Shown here: positions 51,898-64,000 of the stretch, piece after piece
How positions within the stretch are numbered: the stretch's first letter is position 1
Layout: each line of letters opens with the position of its first letter
Origin: Eopsaltria australis
Lineage: Eukaryota; Chordata; Aves; Passeriformes; Petroicidae
Direction: 5' to 3'
DNA length: 64,000 nt
NCBI GenBank assembly: GCA_034509425.1
Contig: JAVTVJ010000072.1
Span: 2,232,001-2,296,000 of the forward strand
Notes under the pieces: model-generated
What the model saw: the letters and a program-made list of their open reading frames with translations, nothing else
Told to the model about the DNA's origin: nothing
Databases searched by the model: none
Made by a program: the position numbers and the translations under genes

Positions 51898-53175
51898 AAT
51901 AATACCACACACAAAAGTACCACCCTATTTCCTCACCCTTTGATCTGAAGAAGCCGTAAGAGGCCTAAAAGCCCATATTAGAGTGCCATTTGTCAGTGAG
52001 TTTCATAATAGCATCAGTGGATACATAACTCCCTCATTGTACCTTCATCCCAACCAATCCTGTGCTCCGCCCCTTGAACCTCTCTGCTTCCTTTTCTCTA
52101 GCACTTCTAATAATAACCCTCCCTGTTGATCTTGGATCTTCTAAAAATAAGCTTATTGATCCTGAAATTGACCCGAATGGACCAGGAAAACGTGGTGAAC
52201 CTTCTTCCCCACTGGAAAAAAAAAGACAGGGAAAAGGACCAGCTGCCCTTGCACAGCAGAAGGGCACATGTGTCTCAGATGAGAGTATTACTGTTTCTCC
52301 TACAGGATTCACCTTACTGACTTCAGTCTAGGTGTGCTATCACATAGCAACAGCCAAAATGCTCTTTTCAAACAAGAGGATAACATGGTAACAACAACCT
52401 TGTTGCTCATGGAAATGCAAGGTAAATACCAATTTTCAGAGAGGAATGTATGTTGAAATATTAGTAGTAGATATGAAAGGGGTTCTCCACCTGCACTAGG
52501 CATTACTATTTTACTTCTATCCAGCAAAGATCCCACTGATGGGATCTCATTATCTTGCCTCTTCAGTTTATCATCAACTACTGCAAGTGACAATGGTTCT
52601 TTGGTTGTCAAAGTATCCAGGTTCTTGAAAGCCCTTATCATTATGTTTTCCACAATGAGCTTCCTTCATCTAGGAAGGTGCTTTTGGCTCTACCTAGACT
52701 AGTTTTCCACTCATTTATGCCCCTTCTTGCTCTTCCCCTAGATCTAACAAAGCCAAAGATTTTTTTTTGGTGCATAAATATTAAAAAATGCCTTCTGCTT
52801 TTTTTTAGAAAACAAGTGTTTTTGAGCAAAAAATGCATCTGTGGTGAATTGGTGGGAGATCTCTGTTTTTCACTCAGACCTAAAGTGGGTATTTGTATGT
52901 GTGGATTAGTGTTGACTCTTGTGATTCTAAAAGGTTGCAATCCTGTAATCCTCCAGCTCTATGGAGTGCAGCTGCTGTGGAATATCACAGATGACCATGC
53001 TGGAGGCAAAAAAAAATGTATTTTTATAGGTATTACTCCTAGGATTCAGGCCTGTGAAACTTGGAGGGAAGTACCACAGTTCCTGACTTCATAGGCAGTT
53101 TTTCCCTCTCTCCCACTTATGCATGGCTCATTACTAGTGCTCCAAAACTTGCACTGTAAAGTGAATCTAAATCTA

Positions 53176-53210
53176 AAAAAGAAAAAAAAAAAAAAAAGAA
53201 GAGAGAGAAA
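53176..53210. repeat. A-rich/purine simple repeat
   Basis: A run of A residues interrupted by a few G, then GAGAGAG. It is low-complexity sequence in intron 1. It could be a retroposon tail, but no body is recognised beside it. Confidence 0.8.
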
Positions 53211-54164
53211 AGAGGCACTAATAACTATTTTTTTTTAACACGATCTTGAAAATTTTACAGTTTCTGAATCCTAAAGATTTTCAGTTCTGGGTGAAAACAC
53301 TACCTTCAAACAAAATATGTAATTTTGCAGTAATGCATGGTTCACAAGCACTATAAATTTTATTCTCATCGTTTTCATCTTTTATAGCTGCTAGAACCAC
53401 TGGTGACTACGATCACACTTTAAATTACAGCAGAACACATGATCTGTGTTTCAGTAAGACCTCTATTTTTTATGCAAATATGCTTTGGTCAAGGGCAAAC
53501 AGGGTTGTGCTCTTGTGACTTACACCTACAGCGTTGGCTCTGTAGTGTTCATGGCTGGTTAGAGAGCAAGAACTCCTGCTATAAAACCCATCAACCTACA
53601 ATTCTGTCTATTTAAGTAATAAAGTAACTGATAGGCTGCACACAGCCACTGGAGTGGAAAACCAGTGTGCCTCAGGCTTCCCATTAAGGAATGATTCCTT
53701 CCTGAAGGTTTAGCATCACCCTGTGAAAAATGCATTTATTTTAGGAAAAGGCAAAATTACAGTTTTAAAAGATCAGAGACTAGCACTTGGCTAAACCAAG
53801 AACACTGCTGCTACTCGCTTGCAAGTCCTAGTGAAGAACCTCACATTAATTTAGTGCTGTGTTTAGGGAATAGGCTCATCCACCACATTAATCTGAAAGA
53901 GGCTCAGCCTGGGGTTTTAAGTTTGAGGAAACACACACTGTGACACAGAATCAATCTGTCCAGAGGGACCTTTTTTCCTCTAGTAGCTCACTAGTTTTTT
54001 ATACTCAACTTTTTAAAAGTCATGAATAATGTGGGTCAAAAGCAGGCTTGGGTTTGTTGTTGGTTTTCATTTTTTTCTTAAGTGTGCATTCCCACTTCAC
54101 ATTTCTCTTTTATTATCTCAGTTGGCTAGACAGGGATTCACTGCAGCTGTAACAGGTATCAGGG

Positions 54165-54480
54165 TGTGATAGTTTGAGAAAGGTAAAATCATGTTTGGAA
54201 TACCCAGGTGGGACTCAGTAGCATCTCCATCTTATCTGTCTCAAGTTAACTACAGCATTACGACTTGAGTTTAATAAGCAAGTGCAGCACACACTGGTAC
54301 TGTGTCCTTGCCTGGTGGCAAGAGCAGAGTGAGTCTTTCCTCTTCTACAGAGCCTGTGACCACTCTGTTTATCTCAGCTGAGAGTCTACCTCCATGCAAT
54401 AAAAGACAGGAAAGCATCTTCTGCTTCTGTCTCTGTGCTTGGATCTAAAAACTTAATCTTCTAATGAATACACCCCATTC
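54165..54480 (+). mobile_element. Candidate solo LTR of an endogenous retrovirus (uncertain)
   Basis: The segment begins TGTGATAGTTTGAGAAAGG, a start like those of ERVL-type LTRs. About 235 bases later it has a poly(A) hexamer inside GCAATAAAAGACAGG, followed by a T/C/G-rich R-U5-like stretch (CTTCTGCTTCTGTCTCTGTG). I could not identify a clear terminal CA with a matching target-site duplication, so both the right boundary and the identity are tentative. No internal retroviral coding sequence adjoins it. Confidence 0.3.
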
Positions 54481-55174
54481 ACCTAAGTAATAAAGAAACA
54501 TAGGGAGCAATTGAACATTAACATACTATTGAATCTGAAGAAGATAGAATAAAATATCTGGGGGAAAAAAGAGGGAGAAGCAATTTCTCATTTATATTCA
54601 AATAGCTGGAATTTCTAGAAATCACTTGCCTTTGTTAAAACAGCTAAACCATTAATACAATATATATACTTTATAAAACAGTTTCAGTCAAACAATCCAG
54701 AAACAGTTCTACTACTTCATAAAATTGGAGAATATTTAGATAAACTGTAAAACAGCTATTATTAAGACAGGAGTCCAGGAATCCATATATACAGTCTGCT
54801 TTTTAATTTAGGCACCTATACCTATGAGAGAAATGGTAGACATTTAGAGCACAGCTTTCTCAATAAAAAACTAGCTTTTGCTGAAAAGAAGCAGTCTACA
54901 AAAAACCCAGCATGTATCAAACACATCTGATGGAGGTTTCTCAGTGCTGTTTGCAGTGAGCTTGACACATCTCTGTGTGTCACAGCAGTTGAATTACAAG
55001 AATCTTTGAGTATGTCAAGACTTTGCTTGACTGCAGGATGGCATTTTTTTGATAGCAGCTCACTAATGAGAACACACTATGTGTGTGTTTGAATGATGCT
55101 GCAGGCCCCTGGAGGAAAGAAAAAAGACAGCTGGCTTACAGGAAATTTTCAATATATGAGTGGAAACTAAATTT

Positions 55175-55520
55175 CAGAATCACACAGAATATGCTGGGCT
55201 GGAAGGAACCCATCAGGATCATCAAGTTCTGCTCCTGGCCCTGCACAGCACCATCCCCAAGAGTCACACCATGTGTCTGAGGCAATTGTCCAAATGCCTC
55301 TTGAACTCTGTCAGGCTTAGTGCAGTAACCACTTCCCTGAGGGGCCTGTTCCAGGGCCCAGCCACCCTCTGAGTGAAGAACTTTTTTCTAATATCCAGCC
55401 TAAACCTCCCCTTACACAACTTCATGCCATTCCCTCATGCCCTGTCACTGATTACCACAGAGAAGAGATCAGTGCCTGCTAATTCTCTTCCCCTCACATT
55501 GAAATTGTAGACTGTTATGG
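55175..55520 (-). mobile_element. CR1 LINE, 5'-truncated copy (antisense to + strand)
   Basis: On the + strand it starts with the reverse-complemented 3' terminus (CAGAATCACACAGAATATGC, GGGCTGGAAGGAACCCATC). It runs through 'atcatcaagttctgctcctggccctgcacag', 'ttgtccaaatgcctcttgaactctgtcagg', 'ccacttccctgaggggcctgttcc' and 'tctaatatccagcctaaacctcccctt' to 'agagatcagtgcctgct'. It is the same subfamily as the inner copy at 60235-60660 and carries the tail type shared with the SINE. It is transcribed in the ANKRD33B sense as intron. Confidence 0.93.
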
Positions 55521-58500
55521 TTGATTAGAGAGGCTTGTCCATTGAAACAGTAGAGAGGTGGCTTATAAACACAATTTTCTTCATTTTTGTGGTGCCCAAC
55601 TCCAAAGCAATGGAATTTTCTAGGAGATGAGAAGGAACACATTTGCTTTGAAGCAATACTGCAAAGAAGATTCCATTAATATTTGTGCAATTTTAATATT
55701 TCATAATAATGAAGAGCATGATAGAGAAGGAAACTCTCCAACCATCAGATAAGCATGGAATGGTTAGCAGTAAACAGGAATAATGAGAATAAAAAGCTGG
55801 GATGAAGAGGTATTTCTGTATTTAAAAGGAAGATAGTAAATGCTGGTGTAACTAAATATTCTATTATAAATTTGGTATTCTGTTACTAGCAATGTATGAC
55901 AACAAAAATTTTCAGCTGTACAGCATAATTGCATACATTACACTGAACAAAACCCACTATATATCTACTCCATAAAGAATAACAGGATTTTTTCTAACAT
56001 TAGTCCTTGTCCATTTAGCAGTCACTCACACGCCACACTCAAGAGCAAATCAAGCAGTTTTAAAGACGATGGAGGCAAAACCAGAAGACTGACTTTTCTA
56101 GATTTTATTGATGATTAAATATATTCAATCACAGCTAAGATGCTAAATGGTAAATATTTTGCCCACATATTTTTTTGGCACTCCTTTCCATTTCATCACA
56201 ACTGAGTATGTGGAGCACTAGCTGTTCTCCTTCAGCAGCAGACCCTTAAGGAGCATCCTTAAATCTGTCCATGTGTGGTCTGAGGACAGTAAATCTCAGC
56301 AGCATTAAACCTTCCAGCTTCATGCAGAGCTCCCCACGGAGCTTCAGCCTGCCAGCCTGTTTGCTTAGACAGAGCCCTCTACTAGAGCAGCTCAGCCACA
56401 GCAGCTCATGAGGCAAACCAGCAGCACAATCTTCTCACAGATCTTGCTCTTTTGCCCTGGGCATGGACACAGGGCTTGGCAGCAACACTCTCTCTCCTTC
56501 CTTACCACCAAATCTACAAAGGTGCAATTTCTTCAGCCCTAACCTCTAGAAGCAGAGACACAAAGAGTTACACATTCTGTTCTGCATTTTTTAAATTCCT
56601 CTAATATGCAATGTCCAGTGTGAAATGTCTCATTTCCTAGGTCTGACTCCCACCTTGTTCTTTGGTCAGAGAAATGTACAAATACTACTTTCATTCCTGA
56701 AAAGGTAAGAGATGATATTCTAACTATGCAGCCTTCAAAGCCTCTGAGCCCTTTATTCCACAGAGAACCTTCTACTAGCTACAGAAGCCTACCAGACTCT
56801 GCCCAGATCTACCAAATAAGAGCCAAAATCCCCTTCTATGCCTCAGTTAGAAGGCAGAGGTCAGATGAAACTGCATCAGCTGCACAAATGCAATGACTCA
56901 TACAGGAGCAGTAAACTAAGGACGTGTGCCTTAATGGCTTCAGAGACTCTTTTACAGGTTATGATCCTTTCTATTTTTGATTCAGGAATGTCATGTCTCC
57001 CATTCACCCTTAAAAAAAGCGTGTTGTAGACTGTCCTATGCAGCTGGATGTTAGAAAGCATAGGGAGGAAATATCAAGGTCTTGCCTGTACTGGAAGACT
57101 AATAACTCATAATTTCCTTCTCTTTTTAAATTCACATGCAAGGAAAAAACTTATACACCCAGATTTGAAAACTCCTGATTTAACAGCATTTTACTTGCTG
57201 TATATCTTCATTCATACTACATTTTAATGGCATGAATAACCTCATCAATATGTGCCCTTCTGCATTATATATCTCTGGCCTAAATATTTGCTTAAGGAGA
57301 AAAATCTCGTGTTAACTTAGACTTAAGATATTTTCAGAGACTATATAATCAATTTTTTAAGTATTTCCTGGTTTCCCCTATCACTACTGCTAGAATTTTC
57401 ATCACTCTTTCAAAATGCCTTGATCTGGACGTTGGCTGTGAAGTTGTCAATTTCCACTGGCTTTTACTCTTAGTACAACAGGCTTTAAGGTCACTTAGGT
57501 TTGTGTAGAAAAGCTGCAGTGTAGTAAAAGCAACCAGGAAGGTTTGTTTAGATCTTCCTTTGTTCACATCAAGAAGAAAGGCAAATCTTTACAGGAAAGA
57601 AAAGAAATGGAACCCAAAAAATAAGAATAAATATGGCCAGCTTCCAATTAACAGCTCATCTTTCTCATGATTTCAGAAGATACTGTTTGGGTTTTGTTTT
57701 CTTTTTTCTTCCTTGAGGAGTGGAAGCTGACACGCTTAGACGGTTTACAATTACTAATCAAATACTGCAATTTCTCATCCCAGATTTTCTGAGAACTCTA
57801 TAACTCTATTAGCTAAAGAGACCACGGAGTAGCAGTGGAAGAATGGTAAAACTTATGTTTTTCTCCTTCAGTATTCAGGCACCTAGAAGCAGTAGCTGAA
57901 CATTTTTTAATGTTTTTCTCAGTGTTTGGAGTTATTTTTCTACTTCTCTGACACAAAATAAGAGAATGATACTTAGCAATATGGATATCTTTTTAAAAGC
58001 AGATCTGGTCTTTTCATTTCTACCTGAAAATTATGGTCAGGCTGTTTCCTGCTACCTTCAGATTCTGACTCCTTCAATCTATCTCTGAAAATAAACGAAC
58101 GATACCACATATCCAAAATGAAGGCTCATTGCAGTTAACTGATTCTAACTAACATTGGTATCAAAACCCTTCTTCCCCTTAACATTTGTAAATCTCACAT
58201 TGGATTATTGAATTTACAGTGGAATTTCTGTAAATAACATGGTTATACTAATTGATATGGCTTTGTAGAAATAATCCTAGAAGCTCAGCCAATGAAAGTA
58301 GACTTCAAAATTATGTATTTTGGAATGATATTATTGATTGCAGTACCACCAATAATGAGGTAGAGTCATTCCAGGTGCACTCCCCGACAACCTTAAAATC
58401 TGAAAGGAAATAGCAGGAGACAGCTCTGGGAAGAGAAGCAAGTTTGGGAAAGCAATGCTGACAATATTTGAATGTTTGTGTTCATCACATGAACAAAGCT

Positions 58501-60059
58501 CAGTTGCCCTTTCCCCTGTGACTGATAAGCTGCCAAATTGTACAGGCTTTGCTCTAATTCTTAGTTCCTTTATGATACACACTAACAGTTTAGTAATAAA
58601 TCACAACTGATGCAACCATTGTACTAGAAATAGAAATTACATGAGAAAGAGGAAAATACAGTATTTTTAGGCAAGTACTCAGAATCTAAACAGGGTAACT
58701 AAGCACTATTTAAAAACCTCCTCCCCAGAGGAATGTGTTTTGTGGATGGCAGGGAGTAAACAGAAAAAAAGGGCCAATACACGCATTAAACTCACAACTG
58801 CAATTACAGTTACTATTTTATATTATAGAAAAGCCACTACTGATTTTTTTCCCTAAAATTATCAAAATAATTAATTTTTATAAATTCTCAAAACATGAAT
58901 TTGGATATATTTGACCTAAGTTTTCACACTCTGCAGATTGACAGATCAATGACAGTAGGCTAGCTTACCAAGGATATTCATTACAAGACTGTGAACTGTG
59001 CCCTTCTGCACATGAAACTTGTCCAAAGAATAATGGCAGTGTACAGAGACACATGCTGAAGTCTTCAAACAGAATGCCTGTGTTTCTAAGCAGTCCAGCT
59101 TGGAGCCAGCACCCTCAGCTCACTCTGCTGGAGAGATGTACTTCAGTAACACTTGCACAAAAACTACATGAAGTGGACTTTGCACATAACTAGTCAGTAT
59201 CTGTGATTGTGGCCTTGTGAGCAGGTAAGGCAGGCTGTGACCCCCTGCTCCAGCACACACAGCAGCTGGGACCTGAGCTGGAAGCAGCAGGACAAGAGTG
59301 TTCCTGTGGGTTCAGTGCCTGTGCCCCAGGCACCCTGCTCCTGCTCCTGCACTGCCATGGCCTGCCCTGGAGTCACCCGCTCTTTCCACTGACACTAAAG
59401 GAACCCCTGTGATTTTTTAAATCCTTCCTGTCTGTGATATCTTCACCCATATGACACATATTTATGACATTTATTTGGCAGCGTTGATCTATTTTGCCCC
59501 ATGGTTACTGTGTACCTACTGCAGGAGGGTGGTTCCTACTGATCTAGCATCAGGTACTGAAGCTCCAAAGAGAGATCACAGCACTTTTTGCTGACACTTG
59601 ATAGCTGGGGGGTTTCATAATTTTAACAGCAGCAGAAAAGAGAGTGCTGGACCTGAGATATGAGAAGCTCTGGGGAACAGCATCACCTTACTTGAAACCT
59701 CCAGGTTATGGTTTTTTTCTCTCATGTGACTTCAGCTCCTGAGAGGATGGTAAGTGCATTTGTGATCTGTGAACATTGCCAGAGATGTGTACCTGAGTAA
59801 CTCAGCTCTGCCTGCACCCATCTGTGAGTGGAGCCTCTGCTCATAAATCAGCTGTGCTGACTGTAATTAGCATAAACTAGGTCAAGCTAAAAACGCCCAC
59901 AGAAAGAAGAAGAATGGCAATAGCAAGTAAAAGACATTTCATAATCTCTTGCCTTAGAACAAAATAATTTGGGTGATTAATTTTAAGAGAAAGGCTGACA
60001 TTTATTCACCATATCTTTATTTTTTCTCTTTTTTTTTTTTGTTCTGGGCTACTGATATT

Positions 60060-60798
60060 AGAATCATAGAATCAATAAGACTGGAAAAGACCTCCAAGAT
60101 CATGGAATCCAGTCTTCAATGGAATGCCACCGTGTCACTAAGCCACCTTGTGAAGTGCCACACCTACTCATTATTCAACATTTCCAGGCATGGTGACCAC
60201 ATCACTTCCCTGAACAGCCTGTTCCAACACTTAATCACAGAATTACACAGAATCACACAGAATAAGCTGAGCTGGAAGGGACCCATCAGAATCATCAAGT
60301 CCAACTCCTGGCCCTGTGCAGGACACCCCAAGAATCACACCTTGTGTCTGAGACAATTGTCCAAATGCTTCTTGAGCTCTGTCAGGCTTGGTGCTGTGAC
60401 CACTTCCCTGGGGAGCCTGTTCCAGTGCCCAGCCACTCTCTGGGTGAAAAACCCTTTTCTAATATCCAGCCTAAACCTCCACTGCCTCAGCTTCAGGCCC
60501 TTCCCACGGGTCCTGTCACTGTCACTGCAGAGAAGAGATCAGTGCCTGTCCCTCCTTTCCCCCTCATAAGGAAGTTGTAACTGCAGTGAGGTCTCCCCTC
60601 ACTCTCCTCCAGGCTAAACAGACCAAGTGACTTCCACAGCTCCTCATACAGATTCCCCTTTTAACCACCCTTTCAGTGAAGAAATTTTTTTTAGTACCCA
60701 ACTTGAGCCTCCCCTGGCACAACCTGAGGCCATTTCCCCTTGTCCTACCACTTGTTATTTGGAAGAAAGAGGATGACCCTCACCACAATCTCCTTTCA
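60060..60798 (-). mobile_element. Older CR1 LINE interrupted by a younger CR1 (outer element)
   Basis: The outer copy is in two pieces. Piece one, 60060-60234, starts AGAATCATAGAATC, passes through 'gactggaaaagacctccaagatcat' and ends 'cctgttccaacacttaa'. Piece two, 60661-60798, resumes 'ttaaccaccctttcagtgaag' and runs through 'cttgagcctcccctggcacaacctgaggcc'. In CR1 consensus order the two pieces are continuous (...ttccaacacttgaccaccctttcagtgaag...), so the bases between them were inserted later. The outer copy belongs to a different subfamily from the insert. Confidence 0.9.
60235..60660 (-). mobile_element. Younger CR1 LINE inserted inside another CR1 (inner element)
   Basis: About 426 bases begin TCACAGAATTACACAGAATC on the + strand. 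They continue through 'gagctggaagggacccatcagaatcatcaagtccaactcctggccctgtgcagg', 'ttgtccaaatgcttcttgagctctgtcagg' and 'tctcccctcactctcctccaggctaaacagacc', ending near 'cagattcccc'. Both flanks carry TTAA (60231-60234 and 60661-60664), a plausible 4-bp target-site duplication. The copy closely resembles that at 55175-55520 but extends further 5'. A 198-residue + strand frame through it is antisense and not a gene. Confidence 0.92.
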
Positions 60799-61826
60799 TC
60801 TCCTTTACAAACGTACTGCTTCTAAAATGTCTAACTTGAGCATTAAATATTTCAGTGTTTGCTTCATGTATCCACATATACATAAAGGATCTTGCACACT
60901 TCATGGGAACTTCTATGAAGTTGAGTATTGTCAATGCACTGAGACATCTTCAATGACTTCAATGAACACTATTTTAATTCAAGTAAGGTACTAAAAAGAT
61001 TAGCAAGTATCTAGTTCTCAGTTCCAGTTCCAATCCCACAGGCAGTTCTACTCATGGGTATCTTCACACTTGGGGCATCCTTGTTGCATCCTCACTAGAG
61101 GAAGAAATTCCTGGACTGCAAAATGCCTGCAGACCATACAGCATCAGTGCAGTAAAACAAAAGAAAGCAAGGCCATAAATGGGTGGCAAGGAAGGTTCAG
61201 TCCCATCCCACATAAATGACAACAGGACCCAGCACAGTTTGGCCTCTGTCCCAATGACTGGTGATGGCAGGAGGTTAATGGGGATCCCAGAACCACCTGA
61301 GCCCTTTCACAGAGCCACTGCTCACAGGCTGTGGGACTGTCTCTGCCTGGGGGATTGCACCTGTCCCTGGGGTACAAGAAAGAGACTTCCACTCCGTTCC
61401 TAGAGACGTTGAAATTAAGTGTTCTCCTTCCCTGTCAGCCATGAATGGTTTCACTCCCCCTTCAAACCACTGGCCAGGCTGTTCCTCCAGGAACACACTG
61501 TGTTTTATTCCAGGCTGGCAGCTCTGCATGGGGAGCTCTGCTGAAGCAGTGTGGCAGGGCAGGGTCTCTGATATGGTCATGCTGGCCAGTTTTCCCTAGA
61601 GACAGGACTCACCTAACACAGCAGTGAGTCTGCAAAGTGCCTGCAGGACAGCAGGGAAAATAACCTTTTGCTTCCCAGACACATGTTTCCTGTGGCTGGT
61701 GTTGTTCCATGCTTCCAGGCATTTACTGTGCAGTACAGCTTGTCTCAGTGTAACCAGAAAACTCTTCTACTATGTTTATTTTTTTACTAGATCAGAAAGG
61801 CTCTGTAAATCTAAACACTAATATCT

Positions 61827-61890
61827 CATTAGTATTTGTGGTATTTCATTAATATTTGTGGTATTTCATTAATATTTGTGGTATTTCATT
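61827..61890. repeat. 20-bp tandem repeat, about 3.2 copies
   Basis: The unit CATTAATATTTGTGGTATTT is repeated three times and begins a fourth copy. The first copy differs by one base (AGTATT for AATATT). It is AT-rich, lies in ANKRD33B intron 1, and is typical of recent slippage. Confidence 0.93.
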
Positions 61891-64000
61891 TTGCAGAACT
61901 GGCCAATATGTTTTATCCGATAGTCTTTGTCTAACTTGCTACTTCATTCTTTTTACAGAAAATCTGTAAAAAACTCTGTAGAAAGAAAAATATTTTAAAT
62001 TAACTCCTTTGTGGAGCTGAGCTTTGACTCTGCCTTCTTTTGGATCCTATATCAAACTCATATGATACTTGCAGATACACAGAAGTACTGTACCACCTTT
62101 CAAAGAAGGTCTTCCTTTTCCTTTCATCCACACTTAAAGACACTTTTATGAATACATGGATACCCTTCCTGTGCTTCCCAATCAAATGCTAAACAGGTGA
62201 GCTGAGCCTTCTTACTACTAGCTCCAAATAGCGAGATATCTAGGTTTTATAAAGAAAAAAAGGAAAAAAGAAGCCAAATACCGCCTGAAAGGCTCCTTTT
62301 ATGAACAGATTGAATATGTTCCATTATCTGCCACTTTTGAACTTCAGAAAACTAGTAACAATGGATTCTGCATAAGCCTCCCTCCTATAGTAATAGAAAC
62401 AAAACTTCAAAACTTCTCCACGAGGCCAGTTCTGAGTTCTGGTGGCTGCTGGCAGCGTCCCTTGTTGCCAGCAGTTGGTCTGTCCACACACAAGCTGTCC
62501 CAAAGACAGCCTCATGTACTAAGAGGCAAAGAGGCAAAAGACAAAAACAAAAATCCCCAACCCTCATCTGTGAGAGGATATCACAGGATCAGGCTCAGAA
62601 CGTTACACATCCGAAGCGTGTGAAGCAACAAAAGCCCAGCAATGAGTCATTCCCTTTTTACATCATCTTGCTTTCAGATTGCTCCCCGTGGAATTTAACA
62701 GACATAATAGAAAATAATAGAATTGAAAAATGGGAACTATTTCCACAAAGTGGGTTTTTCCCACAGTGGATACAATTTGAATTGCTAATTCACTGCCAGA
62801 TGTGCAACCACAGACTCTGTGACAAAAATCCTCTTCCTACAGTACTTGATTATTTCTTATTGTGACTCACTGAGTATGCTAAAGGATTATATCTAAGCCA
62901 GGTTGGAGGGTTTCCATTTTTGTATTTATTTAAGGAACACTTAGAAATGGGTAAATTCAAACCTATGTGGCATAACATTTTAAATAATTTAGAAGAGTAA
63001 CCTTCTGAGAGAAACTTTATTTATGAAAATATTAAAGGTGAACTCTTGTCTCAAATAAGGCCTGTGGGAATTCTTCATCGCTTTCACATTCTCCAGAGAT
63101 TTTCTTTTCTATTTTAAATATTTACCAGCAGTTTTTAGTAAATCTGCCACTAGGTTTTAGTGCAATTCTACCTCTGTCCCAAAAGATAAACCTAATTCCA
63201 CAGTGTAATGACAGATAATTCAGAAAGAACATGCAGGAAAATTCTTAGCAGGCAATATAGCACTTGTATAAATTGCTAAACACCCATCTCCCCTTCCAAC
63301 CTCAGCCAAAACAGAATAACTTGTCCAAACAAAGTACAAGAATTGGATAAGGTACAGAAATTAGTGACTAAAATTCCAATTTGGGAAAACCTGGAGCATC
63401 TTATGATCTATATTATCCTACTTGAAAGCTATCTTACCATATCTGAAATAAGCATACAGCATGTGCAAATAGGTATTTTACCAATTTCAGTACCAGCACA
63501 GTTAATGATTCCCAAAGCCATAACATGACAAATGATGCTACCTTGGGCATTTTAATTCAAAAGCCTAAAAACCAGTAACGAATTAGGAGAACAGCTTGGG
63601 GTTCAGGGAAAATGCAGGCCAAGCACTGTGTGGTCACCTTTGGTCCACACCAGAGAGGATAAGTCTGAGTAGGGTGGATGTGAGCTGAGCTGCACATGTG
63701 CTCTTGTGTTTCCTTTGGCAATGCACACACACACCCCATGCTCATCTAGAAGGAAGTTCTACAAGAAAAAGGCTGCTTACACCTTCCAAATCTATCTTTA
63801 TTTCAAAATTAGGAATGAATTTTAGTTGGTGACCATGTATTTCTTCTCTTAAGAGGAAGGAAAAGGTGTTTTAATGAACTGTAATTTTAAATAAACTTGA
63901 CGTACATTTGGCTCATCTGGTGGGAAGCAACCAACACCTGTAAAGCCATACAAGAGTTACTACTCATTCTCCTCTGTGAAGATGAAGTACTATCAACACA

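Larger units (their letters stand above)
41496..64000 (-). other. ANKRD33B: ANKRD33B intron 1 (part), at least 22.5 kb
   Basis: Everything upstream of exon 2 on the minus strand is assigned to intron 1, because no exon fitting the acidic N-terminus with a phase-0 donor was found. It contains a CpG-dense patch (42329-42426), CR1 copies (49843-50043, 51834-51897, 55175-55520, 60060-60798), a candidate LTR (about 54165-54480), tandem repeats (50642-50693, 61827-61890) and an A-rich tract (53176-53210). Long + strand frames near 55083-55372 and 59973-60580 are antisense CR1. An undetected short GC-rich first exon or an unannotated gene cannot be excluded. Confidence 0.65.

Noticed and set aside
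59973..60580. Long + strand open frame of about 198 codons
   Set aside because: It runs through two nested CR1 copies in antisense, so its residues are the reverse complement of LINE 3' sequence. It is not a protein-coding gene.
63285..63322. Possible very short CR1 3' tail (CCCCTTCCAACCTCAGCC)
   Set aside because: Only about 20 bases match, with no adjoining CR1 sequence. Chance similarity cannot be excluded.
1..64000. CRISPR arrays, operons, phage or bacterial mobile elements
   Set aside because: Spliced vertebrate genes, CR1 elements and a SINE show this is avian nuclear DNA. No regularly spaced repeat array was seen.

Overview
The window reads as vertebrate nuclear DNA, most probably from a passerine bird. 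Coding sequence is sparse and split into short exons bounded by GT/AG splice sites. The recognisable interspersed repeats are CR1 LINE 3' ends, the typical avian retroposons, plus one SINE that joins a tRNA-Ile-like head to a CR1-like tail. That architecture matches TguSINE1, a SINE family known from songbirds. No bacterial, phage or CRISPR features were seen.

Two protein-coding genes are present, both incomplete and arranged tail to tail. On the + strand at the left are the last two coding exons of DAP (death-associated protein 1, a small proline-rich autophagy regulator) at 7178-7220 and 9139-9258. A 3'UTR follows and probably ends soon after an AATAAA at 11908. On the - strand are the last three coding exons of ANKRD33B (ankyrin repeat domain 33B) at 41366-41495, 35614-35754 and 27944-28794, in transcription order. 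All splice phases are compatible, and together the exons give 373 residues, about three quarters of the human protein. The first ANKRD33B exon was not found, so intron 1 covers at least 41496-64000. The DAP exons encoding the N-terminal half lie left of position 1. The convergent DAP/ANKRD33B order matches human 5p15.2.

Region by region: 1-7177 is DAP intron sequence with a 47-nt poly-T near its end. 7221-9138 is DAP intron 3 with a CR1. 9259 to about 11930 is the DAP 3'UTR. About 11930-26350 is intergenic, with a CR1, the SINE, palindromes and a tandem E-box/alternating purine-pyrimidine tract. About 26350-27943 is probable ANKRD33B 3'UTR. 28795-35613 and 35755-41365 are ANKRD33B introns. 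41496-64000 is intron 1, with several CR1 copies (one nested inside another), a candidate LTR and two 20-bp-period tandem repeats.

The two genes are not known to act in one pathway; their adjacency is conserved synteny. I found no convincing novel multi-gene system. The most checkable points are the split codon at the DAP Ser51 phosphosite, a CpG-dense patch 0.85 kb upstream of ANKRD33B exon 2, a perfect 20-bp palindrome, a tandem E-box and the nested CR1 pair.
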